64,000 nt of DNA, from assembly GCA_964650525.1 (NCBI GenBank), contig CAZYUA010000004.1:104777-168776 (forward strand), given 5' to 3'. Origin of the DNA: UBA1413 sp964650525 (lineage in GTDB: Bacteria > Bacteroidota > Bacteroidia > Bacteroidales > Prolixibacteraceae). This document shows, piece by piece, positions 17,240-27,593 of this stretch. How positions within the stretch are numbered: the stretch's first letter is position 1; every line of letters starts with the position of its first letter. Below the pieces are notes generated by a model. The model saw only the letters and a list, made by a program, of their open reading frames with translations. It ran no database searches and was not told the origin of the DNA. The position numbers and the translations under genes were made by a program.

Positions 17240-18622
17240 CAGGGTTTGTTCGATTTCTTCCAGAGACCGGCCTTTGGTTTCCGGCAGTTTTTTCAGGATA
17301 AAAACGAATCCCAGGAGGCAAATCAGCGCATAGAGCCAGAAAGTGCCGCTGGCATTTAATAATTTGTTCAGTAAAGGAAAGGTATAGGTTAGCACGAAAC
17401 AGGCAGCCCACAGAGCGGTTGTAGCCATGGCCATGCCAGCACCCCGGATCCTGTTCGGGAAAATCTCAGAAAGGATAACCCAGGTAACGGGAGCAAGGGT
17501 CATGGCATATATGGCGATGGCAGCCAGCACCAGAAGCAGTAAAGCCATTCCCTTTACCCCTGTGGCATAGGAGGTTCCCACCAGCAAATAAATAATGGCC
17601 AGTCCTGCTGACCCGACGATCATGAGTTTGCGGCGTCCCCAACTGTCAACCATCCGGATGGCTGCCAGCGTGAACACCAGGTTCACCGTTCCGGTGATGA
17701 TGATATTCAGGAGCATCTCACTGACTGTATATCCGGCAGAGGTAAATATCTCTTCCGCGTAATTGAAGATTACGTTTATCCCGCACCATTGTTGAAAGAC
17801 GGCAAGGAAAAGGCCCAGCACCAACACCGGTCGGGTTTTTTTTGTGGTCAGGGCAGTCCAGTCAACACGGGAAGAGGCTTCTTCCAGAGTTTTCCGGATC
17901 TGAATTCCTTCAGACTGTGCGTAAGCAAAACCGCCGATCTTTTCGAGGATCTTCTGAGAGGGCTGCCACTTTCCCGTTTTGGCCAGGAAACGCGGGCTTT
18001 CGGGAATCATAAAAGCAAGCAGAAAGAAAGCCACTGCAGGGACTACTTCCGCCCAGAACATTATTCGCCATCCTGTCTGCCCGTTCCAGGAATTCAGGAT
18101 TTCCAAATCGGTTGCACCGGCAGGTACTTTTTCGGCTATCAGGTAATTAATGATTTGGGCTGCCAAAATACCGGTAACGATGGTAAGTTGATTGATGGCT
18201 ACCAGCCTTCCGCGCCAGGCAGCGGGCGCAATTTCTGCTATGTATACCGGAGACAAAGCCGAAGCAATACCTATCCCCACTCCGCCCAGGAGTCTGTATA
18301 CGGTAAAGAACAGATATCCATCTGCAGCGCCGGTGCCGATGGCTGAAAGGGTAAAAAGTGCAGCAGCCAGGATCAGGTTTTTTTTCCTTCCGTAGCGGTC
18401 GGAAAGATATCCGGACCCCCAGGCACCTGCCAGGCATCCCACCAGGGCACTGCTCATAGCCCATCCCTGGAGATGGGGAGAGAGGGTGATCTCAAAAAAC
18501 CGTTCGTAGAAGGGTTTGGCCCCTCCGATGACGACCCAGTCGTAGCCAAACAGCAATCCTCCCATAGCGGCCACCAGCGTAATCCCGATCACAAACCGGC
18601 TGTTGTATGTAGTTTTCTCCAT
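17186..18622 (-). CDS. sugar-porter MFS transporter (SP family)
   Basis: A 478-residue, 12-helix major facilitator of the sugar-porter family, expected to import a monosaccharide by proton symport. Signatures present are GGLLFGYDWVVIGGA in TM1, the DRYGRKK loop between TM2 and TM3, RLLGGVGIGIASALSPVYIAE, the PESPRF motif after TM6, GRRKLM between TM8 and TM9, and the C-terminal LPETKGRSLEEIE. It is the last gene of the minus-strand CE7-GH2-GH95-GH127 cluster, 76 bases after GH127, and so probably imports the sugars released there. Its last 54 bases overlap the URO-D gene tail to tail. Confidence 0.92.
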   Translation of the reverse strand: MEKTTYNSRFVIGITLVAAMGGLLFGYDWVVIGGAKPFYERFFEITLSPHLQGWAMSSALVGCLAGAWGSGYLSDRYGRKKNLILAAALFTLSAIGTGAADGYLFFTVYRLLGGVGIGIASALSPVYIAEIAPAAWRGRLVAINQLTIVTGILAAQIINYLIAEKVPAGATDLEILNSWNGQTGWRIMFWAEVVPAVAFFLLAFMIPESPRFLAKTGKWQPSQKILEKIGGFAYAQSEGIQIRKTLEEASSRVDWTALTTKKTRPVLVLGLFLAVFQQWCGINVIFNYAEEIFTSAGYTVSEMLLNIIITGTVNLVFTLAAIRMVDSWGRRKLMIVGSAGLAIIYLLVGTSYATGVKGMALLLLVLAAIAIYAMTLAPVTWVILSEIFPNRIRGAGMAMATTALWAACFVLTYTFPLLNKLLNASGTFWLYALICLLGFVFILKKLPETKGRSLEEIEQTLLRDAVEFPDGFEHGHNI

Positions 18623-18698
18623 CGTCGTTGATTATCAAAAGAAGGTTCCTGTATAGTTCATTTCCTGGTTGCAGTGTGCCGAAAAATCATTCATCGCG

Positions 18699-20681
18699 TT
18701 ACCGGGAGCCTTCTGCCTTTGAAAGCCATACCCTCATCTCATTCGCCCCCCGGTTGTTCCAACCATAATAGGGGATAGCCTTTATAAGCCGGGGTTTTTC
18801 CCTCAGTACTCCCTGTCCGGTGAGGACTACCATGCCTCCCGGCAATTCGGGATCGGAGTGTGCTGTCAGTTTTGCCGAATCGGGCAGAGTCAGTTCAAAG
18901 AGGGGAAAGGGATTGTCGGCACCTTCGACGCAATAGACCAGAGGACCTCTTTCAAGCGCTGTTTTGCCACGGTTTACGGCAATTTTTTCGTTGGCGGCGA
19001 CCCTGCGGATGCTCATCGGCAAGTGGTACACCACCACATCACCGGGGTGCCAGGTCCGCTCCGCAACAGCATATCCTTTTTCTGTGGTGAAGTGAAAGGG
19101 TTCCCCATTGATGGTCAGGGTCACCGGTTCCTCCTGGGGCGTGAGGTACGTATAGAGGTCACCCCATACCGGCGCCAAAGTTGTCCATCCGGGAATCCTG
19201 AGGTTCAGGGCAAAATGGCAAGCTTTCCCGGGTGAGACTTCAATCCGGATTTTCCCATCCCAGGGGTATTGGGTTTCCTGTCTGACCGACACCTTCGTCT
19301 TCCCATCGGGCTTCATTGTCGTTTCGCTTTGAACAAACAGGTTGACATATAACTGGTTATTGCTCAGGGCATAGATGTATCCCGGCACGGAGGGGAGGAA
19401 GCGGCAGAGGTTGGTCGGACAGCAGGAGCAGTCGAACCAGGGCTGCCGGTCAAGGGTTCCATGACTGTTGAACCGGAAGCGAAGATCACATTCCAGGGGA
19501 TTGGGATAGAAAAAGGATTTCCCGTCAAGCCCGACACCTGAAATCACCCCGTTGTACAGGCTGCGCTCCAGAACATCGATATATTTTGCATCTCCGTGAA
19601 GGAGAAACATCCGGTAGTTCCAATAAACGTTAGCAATGGCCGCACAGGTTTCGTTATAGGCAGTGAGGTTGGGAAGTTCGTAATTTTCTCCGAACGCTTC
19701 TCCCTGGTGTCGCGAACCAATGCCTCCTGTGAGGTACAATTTTTTAGTGACTATGTTCTCCCAGATTTTACTGACCGCGTTGGTGTAAGCCGGGTCCTGG
19801 AAAATAGCAGCAATGTCGGTCATGCCGGCATACATATAGGCAGCCCTGACGGCATGACCTACCGCTTCGTCCTGTTCGGTGACCGGTTTATGGTCCTGGT
19901 TGTAGGGTCCCCACAGAGTACGTTTGGTACTGTCACCCCGGAAATCAAGGAAATGACGGGCCAGATGGAGATAATCCTTTGTCCCGGTGACCAGGTAAAG
20001 CTTGATCAGCCCCGTTTCGACGATCTGGTGGCCGGGGACCTCCGGATTTTTCCCTTCGCCGAAAACAGAGACCAGCAGATCTGCATTTTTCTTGGCTATA
20101 TCCAGGAAGGTGGTTTTCCCGGTAGCCAGGTAATGGGCGGTGGCAGCCTCAAACAGGTGGCCGCTGTTATAAAGTTCATGACTGCAACCCAGGTTTTTCC
20201 ATCTTCCTCCAGGCGGACACCACGATGCCGGTGCATACGTGGTATCGATGGTTTTGTATGTCGTCAGGTATCCATCTTCTTCCTGAGCCATTGCAATCAT
20301 TGCGATCACCGAATCCAGATAGGCATCCAGTTTCGGGTCGGGGGTGGTGGTCAGGGAATAGGAGGCCCCTTCAATGATTTTGTACACGTCGGTATCATCG
20401 AAAGGCATCTTCCCTTTCACCGGTCCCGGCATCTTCCCCGCAGCAATGAGAAAATTGTCCATCCGTCCGTACCGCTCGCACTGCTCAAAGGTGGCAGGTA
20501 TGGTAACCGTCCGGTTGGTCTCAATTTTGGGCAGCCAAAAAATGTCATCGATCTTTACCCTGTTGAAGGAAACCCCCGTAATGGGGTAACTTTTTTGCTC
20601 CATTTGCCGGTCTGGAGTAAAAATACAACTCCCCATCAGGGGAAGAATAAGTACCAGTGTAAGATTTCTGCAGATTACCAT
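18699..20681 (-). CDS. GH127 beta-L-arabinofuranosidase-family lipoprotein
   Basis: A 660-residue glycoside hydrolase of family GH127 (formerly DUF1680), predicted periplasmic with lipoprotein Cys19 (LPLMGSC). The family uses an unusual Cys nucleophile on a zinc site. The equivalents are visible: acid/base Glu328 (GEAFGENYELPN), zinc ligands Glu344 and Cys346 (YNETCAA), and the Cys420-Cys421 pair in WFDCSCCPTN. A barrel of (alpha/alpha)6 type (about 30-450) is followed by beta-sandwich domains. Known members remove beta-L-arabinofuranose or aceric acid from plant glycans. It lies between GH95 and the MFS gene with gaps of about 75 bases. Confidence 0.92.
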   Translation of the reverse strand: MVICRNLTLVLILPLMGSCIFTPDRQMEQKSYPITGVSFNRVKIDDIFWLPKIETNRTVTIPATFEQCERYGRMDNFLIAAGKMPGPVKGKMPFDDTDVYKIIEGASYSLTTTPDPKLDAYLDSVIAMIAMAQEEDGYLTTYKTIDTTYAPASWCPPGGRWKNLGCSHELYNSGHLFEAATAHYLATGKTTFLDIAKKNADLLVSVFGEGKNPEVPGHQIVETGLIKLYLVTGTKDYLHLARHFLDFRGDSTKRTLWGPYNQDHKPVTEQDEAVGHAVRAAYMYAGMTDIAAIFQDPAYTNAVSKIWENIVTKKLYLTGGIGSRHQGEAFGENYELPNLTAYNETCAAIANVYWNYRMFLLHGDAKYIDVLERSLYNGVISGVGLDGKSFFYPNPLECDLRFRFNSHGTLDRQPWFDCSCCPTNLCRFLPSVPGYIYALSNNQLYVNLFVQSETTMKPDGKTKVSVRQETQYPWDGKIRIEVSPGKACHFALNLRIPGWTTLAPVWGDLYTYLTPQEEPVTLTINGEPFHFTTEKGYAVAERTWHPGDVVVYHLPMSIRRVAANEKIAVNRGKTALERGPLVYCVEGADNPFPLFELTLPDSAKLTAHSDPELPGGMVVLTGQGVLREKPRLIKAIPYYGWNNRGANEMRVWLSKAEGSR

Positions 20682-20753
20682 GGTTATAGATTATACCGTT
20701 TACTGTAATTCACAGTCCGTAATGAAAATCAAAACACAGCTGTTTAACTGGAA

Positions 20754-23063
20754 CTATATCTTGCCAAGCATCCCGTTGAAGGAGTAGCTTTTGTTTTTCA
20801 CGGTGTTAAAGGAGACTGTTTTTCCTGACCAGGTGATATGGCAGGGTTGGCCGGCGGTGGAGAGCACTTTCAGATTGTGCAGTTTTCCGTCTTTCCATTC
20901 AAAATCGAGGACAAACCCTCCGCGGGCCCGGACGCCTCTGATATGACCATCGGGCAAGGCATCAGGCAGGGCGGGCAGGAGTTGGATCTCGCCGGCATGG
21001 CTCTGGATAAGCATCTCGACCATGCCTGCAGGTGCCCCGAAATTGCCGTCGATCTGAAAGGGGGGATGGGCATCGAAGAGGTTGGCATAGGAGCCACCTC
21101 CTCCGGTATAGACTTCTTTATCGATTTGAACGGGGCGGAAGAGGAGCTTCACCATGTTGTATGCATGATTACCGTCGAGAAAGCGTGCCCAGAAGTTGAT
21201 TTTCCAGGCGAGACTCCATCCGGTTCCTTCATCGCCCCTGTAAAGGAGCGACTGGCGCGCTGCCTTCATCAGTTCGGGTGCTGTTTTCCAATTGATTTCG
21301 CTGCCCGGGTGGACAGCCCACAGGTGGGAGACATGCCGGTGTTTGTTGTTGGGATCATCCTTGTCTACTACCCACTCCTGCAGTTGGCCATGTTTCCCGA
21401 TCCGGTCAGGGGCGATTTCCGGAAGCATTTTCCGGAGGGTTCCGGCAAATGCTGTGTCGGAGCCCAGAAGGGTGGAGGCTTCGATGCAGGCCCTGAACAA
21501 TGATCTGATGATCTGGTGGTCCATAGCCGGGCCAGCCACGAGTCCGCCGTTTTCAGGGGAGTTGGAGGGAGAACTGATGAGATAACCGGTGGCAGGATCC
21601 CTGACCAGAAAGTGAGTAAAGAATTGTGCAGCGCCCCGCATGATGGGATAAGCCCTGTCGGCCAGGAACTGACGGTCGGGAGTGAAAAGAAAATGCTCCC
21701 ACAGGTGAAGGCTCAGCCAGGCGCCACCGGTGACCCAGATGCCGTGGTCGGAAAAGTTGATGGGGGCCGTACCCCGCCAGATGTCCGTGTTGTGGTGCAA
21801 TACCCACCCCGGAGCAGCGTAATGTTCACGGGCGGTTATTTTTCCTGCCTCGGAACACTCCTCCACCATTTGAAAGAGGGCTTCATGACATTCGGGGAGT
21901 CCGGTGACTTCGGCCGGCCAGTAATTCATTTCAGCATTGATGTTGACCGTCCACTTGCTGTCCCACGGGGGCCTGAGCTGGTCATTCCAGATCCCCTGGA
22001 GGTTGGCAGGCTGGGTGCCCGGACGGCTGGATGAGATCAGCAGGTAACGCCCATACTGCACATAAAGGGCCAGCAACTGCGGGTCTTCCGCTGTTTTGCT
22101 GAAACCGATGATGCGCTGGTTGGTGGGGAGGATCGTCTGGCTGTTCGTGCCGAAACCAATGTCGAAGCGGTTGAACAGAATCGAATAATCGGCCAGGTGG
22201 CGGTTGGTGAGGGTTTTGAATTTCTTCGAAATGGCTGATTCCAATTGCCCGCGGGCTTTTCGCTCGGGATCCCCGCTGACATCATTATAACGAACAAAAT
22301 TGGTGGCTGCGGTAAGGAGGAGGGTGGCTGCAGAGGCTCCGGAAACGAAAAGCCGGCTCCCCCGCACTTCCAGGGTGCCGTCGGTGACGATCCTGGCAAA
22401 GGCTACCCCGCGGAGTACACCCTCCCTGACCTGGACCTCCAGGCGAACAGTGTTGCCTGTCGCTTCCACTTTTTTAGCCTCGTGCAGGGCGTCGAGTTCC
22501 ATGGAGAAAGCAAGGGCTTTTTTCCTGCCGGCCGTAAGCCTGATCACAATGGCCTGGTCGGGATAGGAGGCAAAGGCTTCGCGGGTATACCACACTCCTC
22601 CCGACTTGTAAGTGACCCGGTGGAGGGCCTGGCGGAGGTCCAGTTCCCTTCTGTAATCTGAAAATTCCTGATGCCCCGGGAAGTGAAGGTTCAGGTCTCC
22701 AAAAGGCTGATAGGCTTTCTGGCGGATGGGATCGCTCATGAATTCCTGCATAGCCAGCTCTTCCGCCTCCTTCTGACGGCCTTCGAAAAGCAACTGCCGC
22801 AGAGTGTCCAGATAGCGGTGGGCTCCCTTTCGGGCATAGTCATGGGGAGCTCCCGTCCAAAGGGTCTCCTCATTAAACTGGATCCGCTCATTTTCAGCTC
22901 CGCCAAAGATCATGGCGCCCAGACTGCCGTTACCGATGGGCAGTGCTTCGGTCCATTTTTCAGCAGGACGATCATACCATAGTTTCAAAGGACTTTCCTT
23001 ACCAAAAGCACACAGCGGGGGCTGACCGAAAATGACGAACAGGATAAAAATTCTCAACCGCAT
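20754..23063 (-). CDS. GH95 alpha-L-fucosidase / alpha-L-galactosidase
   Basis: A 769-residue family 95 enzyme with a cleavable signal (ending near GQPPLCAFG). The N-terminal beta domain opens with LKLWYDRPAEKWTEALPIGNGSLGAM. The catalytic (alpha/alpha)6 barrel has the Asn pair NINAEMNYW (Asn374, Asn376), the general acid Glu504 in NSPENGG, and GWSLAWKINFWARFLDG with the Asn/Asp-activated site. GH95 is inverting and removes alpha-1,2-L-fucose or, in pectin-degrading Bacteroides, L-galactose. It is third in the CE7-GH2-GH95-GH127-MFS run, 58 bases after GH2 and 72 before GH127. Confidence 0.93.
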   Translation of the reverse strand: MRLRIFILFVIFGQPPLCAFGKESPLKLWYDRPAEKWTEALPIGNGSLGAMIFGGAENERIQFNEETLWTGAPHDYARKGAHRYLDTLRQLLFEGRQKEAEELAMQEFMSDPIRQKAYQPFGDLNLHFPGHQEFSDYRRELDLRQALHRVTYKSGGVWYTREAFASYPDQAIVIRLTAGRKKALAFSMELDALHEAKKVEATGNTVRLEVQVREGVLRGVAFARIVTDGTLEVRGSRLFVSGASAATLLLTAATNFVRYNDVSGDPERKARGQLESAISKKFKTLTNRHLADYSILFNRFDIGFGTNSQTILPTNQRIIGFSKTAEDPQLLALYVQYGRYLLISSSRPGTQPANLQGIWNDQLRPPWDSKWTVNINAEMNYWPAEVTGLPECHEALFQMVEECSEAGKITAREHYAAPGWVLHHNTDIWRGTAPINFSDHGIWVTGGAWLSLHLWEHFLFTPDRQFLADRAYPIMRGAAQFFTHFLVRDPATGYLISSPSNSPENGGLVAGPAMDHQIIRSLFRACIEASTLLGSDTAFAGTLRKMLPEIAPDRIGKHGQLQEWVVDKDDPNNKHRHVSHLWAVHPGSEINWKTAPELMKAARQSLLYRGDEGTGWSLAWKINFWARFLDGNHAYNMVKLLFRPVQIDKEVYTGGGGSYANLFDAHPPFQIDGNFGAPAGMVEMLIQSHAGEIQLLPALPDALPDGHIRGVRARGGFVLDFEWKDGKLHNLKVLSTAGQPCHITWSGKTVSFNTVKNKSYSFNGMLGKI

Positions 23064-23121
23064 ATCAGAGGTATTTATTTATTCATTTTATTTTTCTCAA
23101 ACTGGAAAATCTTTTCCGGAA

Positions 23122-25959
23122 TCAGTGAGCCAGGGTAGCGATTTTCTCCGCAGGAATTTCCAACCGGGGATCAAACTGCGGTGAAACCATGTATTTTTTC
23201 AGGCTGAAGAGGAGTTGCCGGGCTTCGGGACGGTTTTCGGCATCTGTTTCGAGATCGATCCCTGAAACCAGCAATTTGCCCTTTCCCACGCGGGCTTCAA
23301 AAAGCAGGGCAAGCCGCCGGTTGGTAAACCAGTCATCTATTACGCGGACGATGGGTGTCAATCCCTCCGGAAAGCCAGCCAGGTCGATGGCGCTGCCATG
23401 GTTCAAGGCATCCCACCATTGCCAGTTGCTGTGGTATTGGGTTGGAAAGTCAGCCAGTGCAGGGTGCGCCGGATTACAAAGGATGCCCAGCGTATGGGGT
23501 CCCTGCCCGCTGGTCCAGGCTGTGTTCCAAAAGATGGATGAAAATCCCGTTTTGATCGTTCCTCCCGCCTCGGGGGAAAGCGTCCCTTTTTTAAGATTCA
23601 GCAGTACGGTGCCTCCATTTAGCAAATAGGTAAGGGTTTGAGAATCGGGTTTCGTGGCCATCCTGATGTTTTCTGCACCGGCAACAGGTTCCGGCCGGGA
23701 GGGAAAGACCCAGAAATCCCAGCTATTGCTGTAGGGTCCGACCTTTATTTCGAGTGTTAATGGTTGTGCCGATGTGAATTGTTGCAGGGGAAAGGTGATG
23801 TTCCCCAGAGATGTCCCGTTTGCTATGGGAATATCTTTTGCAGGCAGCTTGCCCTCCAGAACGGTGGCGCCGGCGTTATTGGTGATTTTCCATGCCGGAA
23901 TGGATTCCGGAATGGATTTTTCCCCGAAATGAGCCACTTCCGCGGAAGCAATAAATGATTCTTCGTTGGTATAAATACGCTTTTTCATCCGGGCCAGGGG
24001 AACCGTGGAATTGCAGAACCGGCGGTATTCTTCCGGGGAGATGTATCCTTTTTCACCCCAGAAGGCGTTCAGCACACCCACCAGGGCGGTTCCCTGTCCG
24101 GGAAAATCGTGCAAATCGAGCAGCTGAAAACCGCCAAAACCCGGGGTACGCAAAGCGGCTTCAATGTCCGCCTTGTAGCAGAGCGCCTGCAGTTTGCCCG
24201 AGGCCAGCAGAAAACTGTCGGCCAGCTCTCCCATACCGTTTTTCTCCAGACTTTCCCTGAAGATCTCAAAATTCCTGGCACGCACAACACCATCATATCG
24301 GGCGATCTCTTTGAAGTCAGGGTATACACACCACTGCCCGATTTCGTGACTGACCACTGGTTGCTTCAATCCGGCAAGCTGTTGGGCCCAGTCAAAATCC
24401 GTTGAAGGGGGCAATGCATTAATAATGCTGTTAAGCTCCTCCCCCCAGCGTTGGATTCGGGGTTCCGACATGCTCAGGTAATCGTTCGCTGCCAGGTTGG
24501 GCCATCCGGCTCCGGAAAGATAGAGCCTCCGGCTGTCATTTTCTTTCCAGAAGTTGACAAACCGGGTAAGAAAGGTGCCCTGGTTTCTTCCCCGGGGCTC
24601 GTTGCCATAGGCCATCATGCAAAAGGAGGGATGGTTGCCGTATGCTTCCACCATCCGTTTGCTTTCCTCGTAAAGCCAGGTGTCGAAAGGTTTGCCGTCG
24701 CCAAGTGAGGTGGACTGGTTGGCCCAGGAAGAGCATTCAACCTGTAAGTAAAACCCCGTACTGTCGGCAGCATCGAAGGCTGCTTCCGGTGGGCACCAGG
24801 AGTGGAAACGCATATGGTTCAAACCGTGTGCCCGGCAGATTGTAAAGATCCGGAGCCATGACTCCACGTCGGTCGGAGGAAAACCGGTTTTGGGAAAGAT
24901 GGCGCACTCCAGGGTTCCCCGAAGAAACAGCGGAATGCCGTTCATCTTCAGTGTTCCTCCTTCAGCCGTCAGCTCCCGCATTCCGAAGGTACTCCTGTAG
25001 ACATCTTTTAATCCTGAACCGGCACCTTCCAGGGTCAGCGTGAAAAGATACAGGTGAGGGTGAAATTCATTCCAGGTTTTACAATCATCGCCCATCGGGA
25101 AAAAAACGGAAAAGCTTGTTTCTCCGGGCTCAGCCTGGCACTCCGTGACCAGGTCAGGCGGAAGGGTTGGACCGGTGACATGGATTTTCAGGTTGGTTTT
25201 TTCCGGAGCGAGTTTTCTGTTAACCAGGGAGATCCTGGCTTCGACCCTCTGGTTCTGAATGTCGGGAAAGAGTTGCACGTTCCGGATGAAGAGGGATGGG
25301 CGCACTACCAGTTCCATTTTTCCGGCAATCCCGTTCCAGTTGGTTTGGGTATGGTCGCTGATGCTGTGGGAGTTGATGCCGGGATCGATCTCCCTGATAC
25401 GGTTGTCGACGCGCAGGGTTAGTGTTTGTTTTCCAGGGTTCAGCAGCCCTGACAGGTCATAGATGTGAGGGGTTCCCAGGGAGTTGCGCATGCCTGCCTC
25501 GCGACCGTCGACCCACAGTCGTGTTTCCCAATGGCATCTTTCCAAAATCAGGAAGATGTTTTGCTCCTTCCAGCCATCGGGAAGGGTGATCTCTTTCTGA
25601 TACCAGGCAGCACCCACGTAATGGGTGACGGGCTGCAGCCAGAAGGGGATCTTAAAGTTATCCGCTTTCCGGTATGGGGCGTAATACGGACTTTTAAAGA
25701 AGGAGCTGTCCACGATCTGCCCGGTCCAACGGGTGGAAAGGGAGACCTTTTCGCCTTTGCCGTTGGTGGCCATCGATCCGGGCAGGGTGACGCGGTCTTT
25801 CAGTGGCTGCTGAAACCACCTTTCTGAGATACCCCGGTCTTCGGGGTCAGCAGAAAATTTCCATTCCCCGGAAAGATCCCGGACTAAGGGTTCTTTACCG
25901 GAACGGCATCCGACGGTGAGCAGTATCGTCAGGATGGAGAAAACCAGGAAAAACCTCAT
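23122..25959 (-). CDS. GH2-family glycoside hydrolase, lipoprotein
   Basis: A 945-residue GH2-clan enzyme. The start is set at the ATG that gives a lipoprotein signal (MRFFLVFSILTILLTVGC); the frame is open for 17 codons more upstream. After an N-terminal sugar-binding domain (about 30-220) and a beta-sandwich, the barrel starts with LKMNGIPLFLRGTLECAIFP. Acid/base Glu454 lies in AYGNEPRG and nucleophile Glu539 in VVSHEIGQWC. The C-terminal 300 residues are beta-rich, with a ThuA-like flavour in WVFPSRPE and LVSGIDLE. It sits between CE7 and GH95. GH2 is firm, but specificity (galactosidase, glucuronidase or other) is not readable. Confidence 0.88.
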   Translation of the reverse strand: MRFFLVFSILTILLTVGCRSGKEPLVRDLSGEWKFSADPEDRGISERWFQQPLKDRVTLPGSMATNGKGEKVSLSTRWTGQIVDSSFFKSPYYAPYRKADNFKIPFWLQPVTHYVGAAWYQKEITLPDGWKEQNIFLILERCHWETRLWVDGREAGMRNSLGTPHIYDLSGLLNPGKQTLTLRVDNRIREIDPGINSHSISDHTQTNWNGIAGKMELVVRPSLFIRNVQLFPDIQNQRVEARISLVNRKLAPEKTNLKIHVTGPTLPPDLVTECQAEPGETSFSVFFPMGDDCKTWNEFHPHLYLFTLTLEGAGSGLKDVYRSTFGMRELTAEGGTLKMNGIPLFLRGTLECAIFPKTGFPPTDVESWLRIFTICRAHGLNHMRFHSWCPPEAAFDAADSTGFYLQVECSSWANQSTSLGDGKPFDTWLYEESKRMVEAYGNHPSFCMMAYGNEPRGRNQGTFLTRFVNFWKENDSRRLYLSGAGWPNLAANDYLSMSEPRIQRWGEELNSIINALPPSTDFDWAQQLAGLKQPVVSHEIGQWCVYPDFKEIARYDGVVRARNFEIFRESLEKNGMGELADSFLLASGKLQALCYKADIEAALRTPGFGGFQLLDLHDFPGQGTALVGVLNAFWGEKGYISPEEYRRFCNSTVPLARMKKRIYTNEESFIASAEVAHFGEKSIPESIPAWKITNNAGATVLEGKLPAKDIPIANGTSLGNITFPLQQFTSAQPLTLEIKVGPYSNSWDFWVFPSRPEPVAGAENIRMATKPDSQTLTYLLNGGTVLLNLKKGTLSPEAGGTIKTGFSSIFWNTAWTSGQGPHTLGILCNPAHPALADFPTQYHSNWQWWDALNHGSAIDLAGFPEGLTPIVRVIDDWFTNRRLALLFEARVGKGKLLVSGIDLETDAENRPEARQLLFSLKKYMVSPQFDPRLEIPAEKIATLAH

Positions 25960-26082
25960 TATATAAAAAGTTAGGATTTCAGTGGTCATTGGTACCCGGG
26001 TGTTTTTCAATACCGGGGGAAGGCTGCGTTTTGCCCGTGCGTATCAGGAACACTCCGCACCCCATGAACAGGGTGATGGTCT

Positions 26083-27372
26083 TCAACGGCCCGGAAACTT
26101 ACTGACCAGCCAGTTGGTGATCTGTTCATTTTGCTCCGGGAAGGTCCAGTGGCCGGTTTCCAGGAAGAGGTGCAGCTCCTTGGGGGCTGTAATCATGTTG
26201 TATGCTGCATACATGGAAGTGGGTGGACAGGTCAAATCATTGAACCCCCATGAATAGTAGCCGGGGGCTGTCAGCCTTCTGGCAAAATTCACCACGTCAT
26301 AAAATTCCAGTGTTTCCATCTCCCCCGGTTTGGGTTCGGCATTTCTGAAGTAGTGCGGCCATCCGCCGGCCCTTTTGTTGAGGTAACCGGCATGATCGCA
26401 TAGGGCCGGGTAAAGCGCTGCTGAGCAGACAATTCTTTTGTCAAGGGCTGCAGTGACAATGGTCAGGGCGCCTCCCTGGCTGCCTCCGGTGACGGCCACC
26501 TCCTTCCCGTTGAATTCCGGCAGGGTGAATATAAAATCAACCGCTTTAACACACCCCAGGTATACCCGTTTGTAATAATGGGTATTCCGGTCGTTCATCC
26601 TGATCGTGTTGTAATTCCATAAAGCCCCAGATGCCAGATTGCTGTAGACTTCAGGATCCAGGTTGACAGGAATACCGTGAATGCCGATCTCCAGGGTGAT
26701 GAACCCCAGGGATGCAGTCCGGGTGTCTCCGGCATATGGACGAATTCCTGCTCCGGGTACCCGCAGAATGGCCGGGTATTGACCCGGTTTTTTCGGTACG
26801 GCCAGCATCCCGTATATCCGCGACCCCGGCTTTTCATTCTGAAAATTGACATGGTAGACATTGACTTCCCCGGTACATTTTTCGGGCAGGAGGGTAATCC
26901 TGCTGTCAAGGGGAATTTTCCGCGCCTCTGTGATGGCATCAGCCCAGAATGTATCAAAACCGGAAGGATCCTGCGCCGCCGGAACTATTCTTTCAGGTTC
27001 AAATCCTGCCGTTGCCAGCCCTTCGTAGGGTTTTCCGTTCACCACAGCCCACACCCTGACCCGGAAAAACCCGGGTGTTTTCATGGTCCCCGATAACTCT
27101 GTCTTACCATTCTTCAGAACGACCCCTTCCTTCTTGACATCAGGAAAAGCTTCCGGACCGGTTTCATAATTGATCGTGACATTCTCCATCAGGTTCCCGT
27201 ATTGCAGAACCTGGACATTAAATTTCGCGGTTTCATTAACTTTATAGGTCCAATCTTTATGATCGGGGGATACTATTACCTTGACAAGCGGGGTCCCTGC
27301 CTGTCCGAAAAGTCCGGTGCTGATTATCCCCAGTAAAAGGAAAAGGAAAACCCGGAATACATTTTTTTTCAT
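26083..27372 (-). CDS. CE7 acetylxylan esterase/cephalosporin deacetylase-like
   Basis: A 429-residue exported esterase with signal MKKNVFRVFLFLLLGIISTG. The first about 130 residues are an Ig-like domain. The rest is an alpha/beta hydrolase with the catalytic triad predicted at Ser298 (TGGSQGG), Asp379 (GFNDLTCPP) and His408 (ETGHW), and with the RVPGAG oxyanion strand. CE7 enzymes remove acetyl groups from sugars and short oligosaccharides. It is first in the minus-strand hydrolase run and would deacetylate substrates ahead of GH2, GH95 and GH127. The upstream 237 bases face the 177-residue plus-strand gene and may hold both promoters. Confidence 0.88.
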   Translation of the reverse strand: MKKNVFRVFLFLLLGIISTGLFGQAGTPLVKVIVSPDHKDWTYKVNETAKFNVQVLQYGNLMENVTINYETGPEAFPDVKKEGVVLKNGKTELSGTMKTPGFFRVRVWAVVNGKPYEGLATAGFEPERIVPAAQDPSGFDTFWADAITEARKIPLDSRITLLPEKCTGEVNVYHVNFQNEKPGSRIYGMLAVPKKPGQYPAILRVPGAGIRPYAGDTRTASLGFITLEIGIHGIPVNLDPEVYSNLASGALWNYNTIRMNDRNTHYYKRVYLGCVKAVDFIFTLPEFNGKEVAVTGGSQGGALTIVTAALDKRIVCSAALYPALCDHAGYLNKRAGGWPHYFRNAEPKPGEMETLEFYDVVNFARRLTAPGYYSWGFNDLTCPPTSMYAAYNMITAPKELHLFLETGHWTFPEQNEQITNWLVSKFPGR

Positions 27373-27593
27373 AACTCGTAATATTTAAGTATCGATATAA
27401 GATTGTTAATGGTTAGAATTTGCTTCAGGCACTTCGGATAAATTTCAGATTTTATTCTAAATTTCCTATGATTGAACTCCGATGATTTAGTCTGTGTACA
27501 TATAAATCGTTAAAAATACAATTTCAGAAACAATCAGAGTCAACTATGGCCATAATTATTTGACAAAACGTTTCATTATTGCAACGGTATTCT

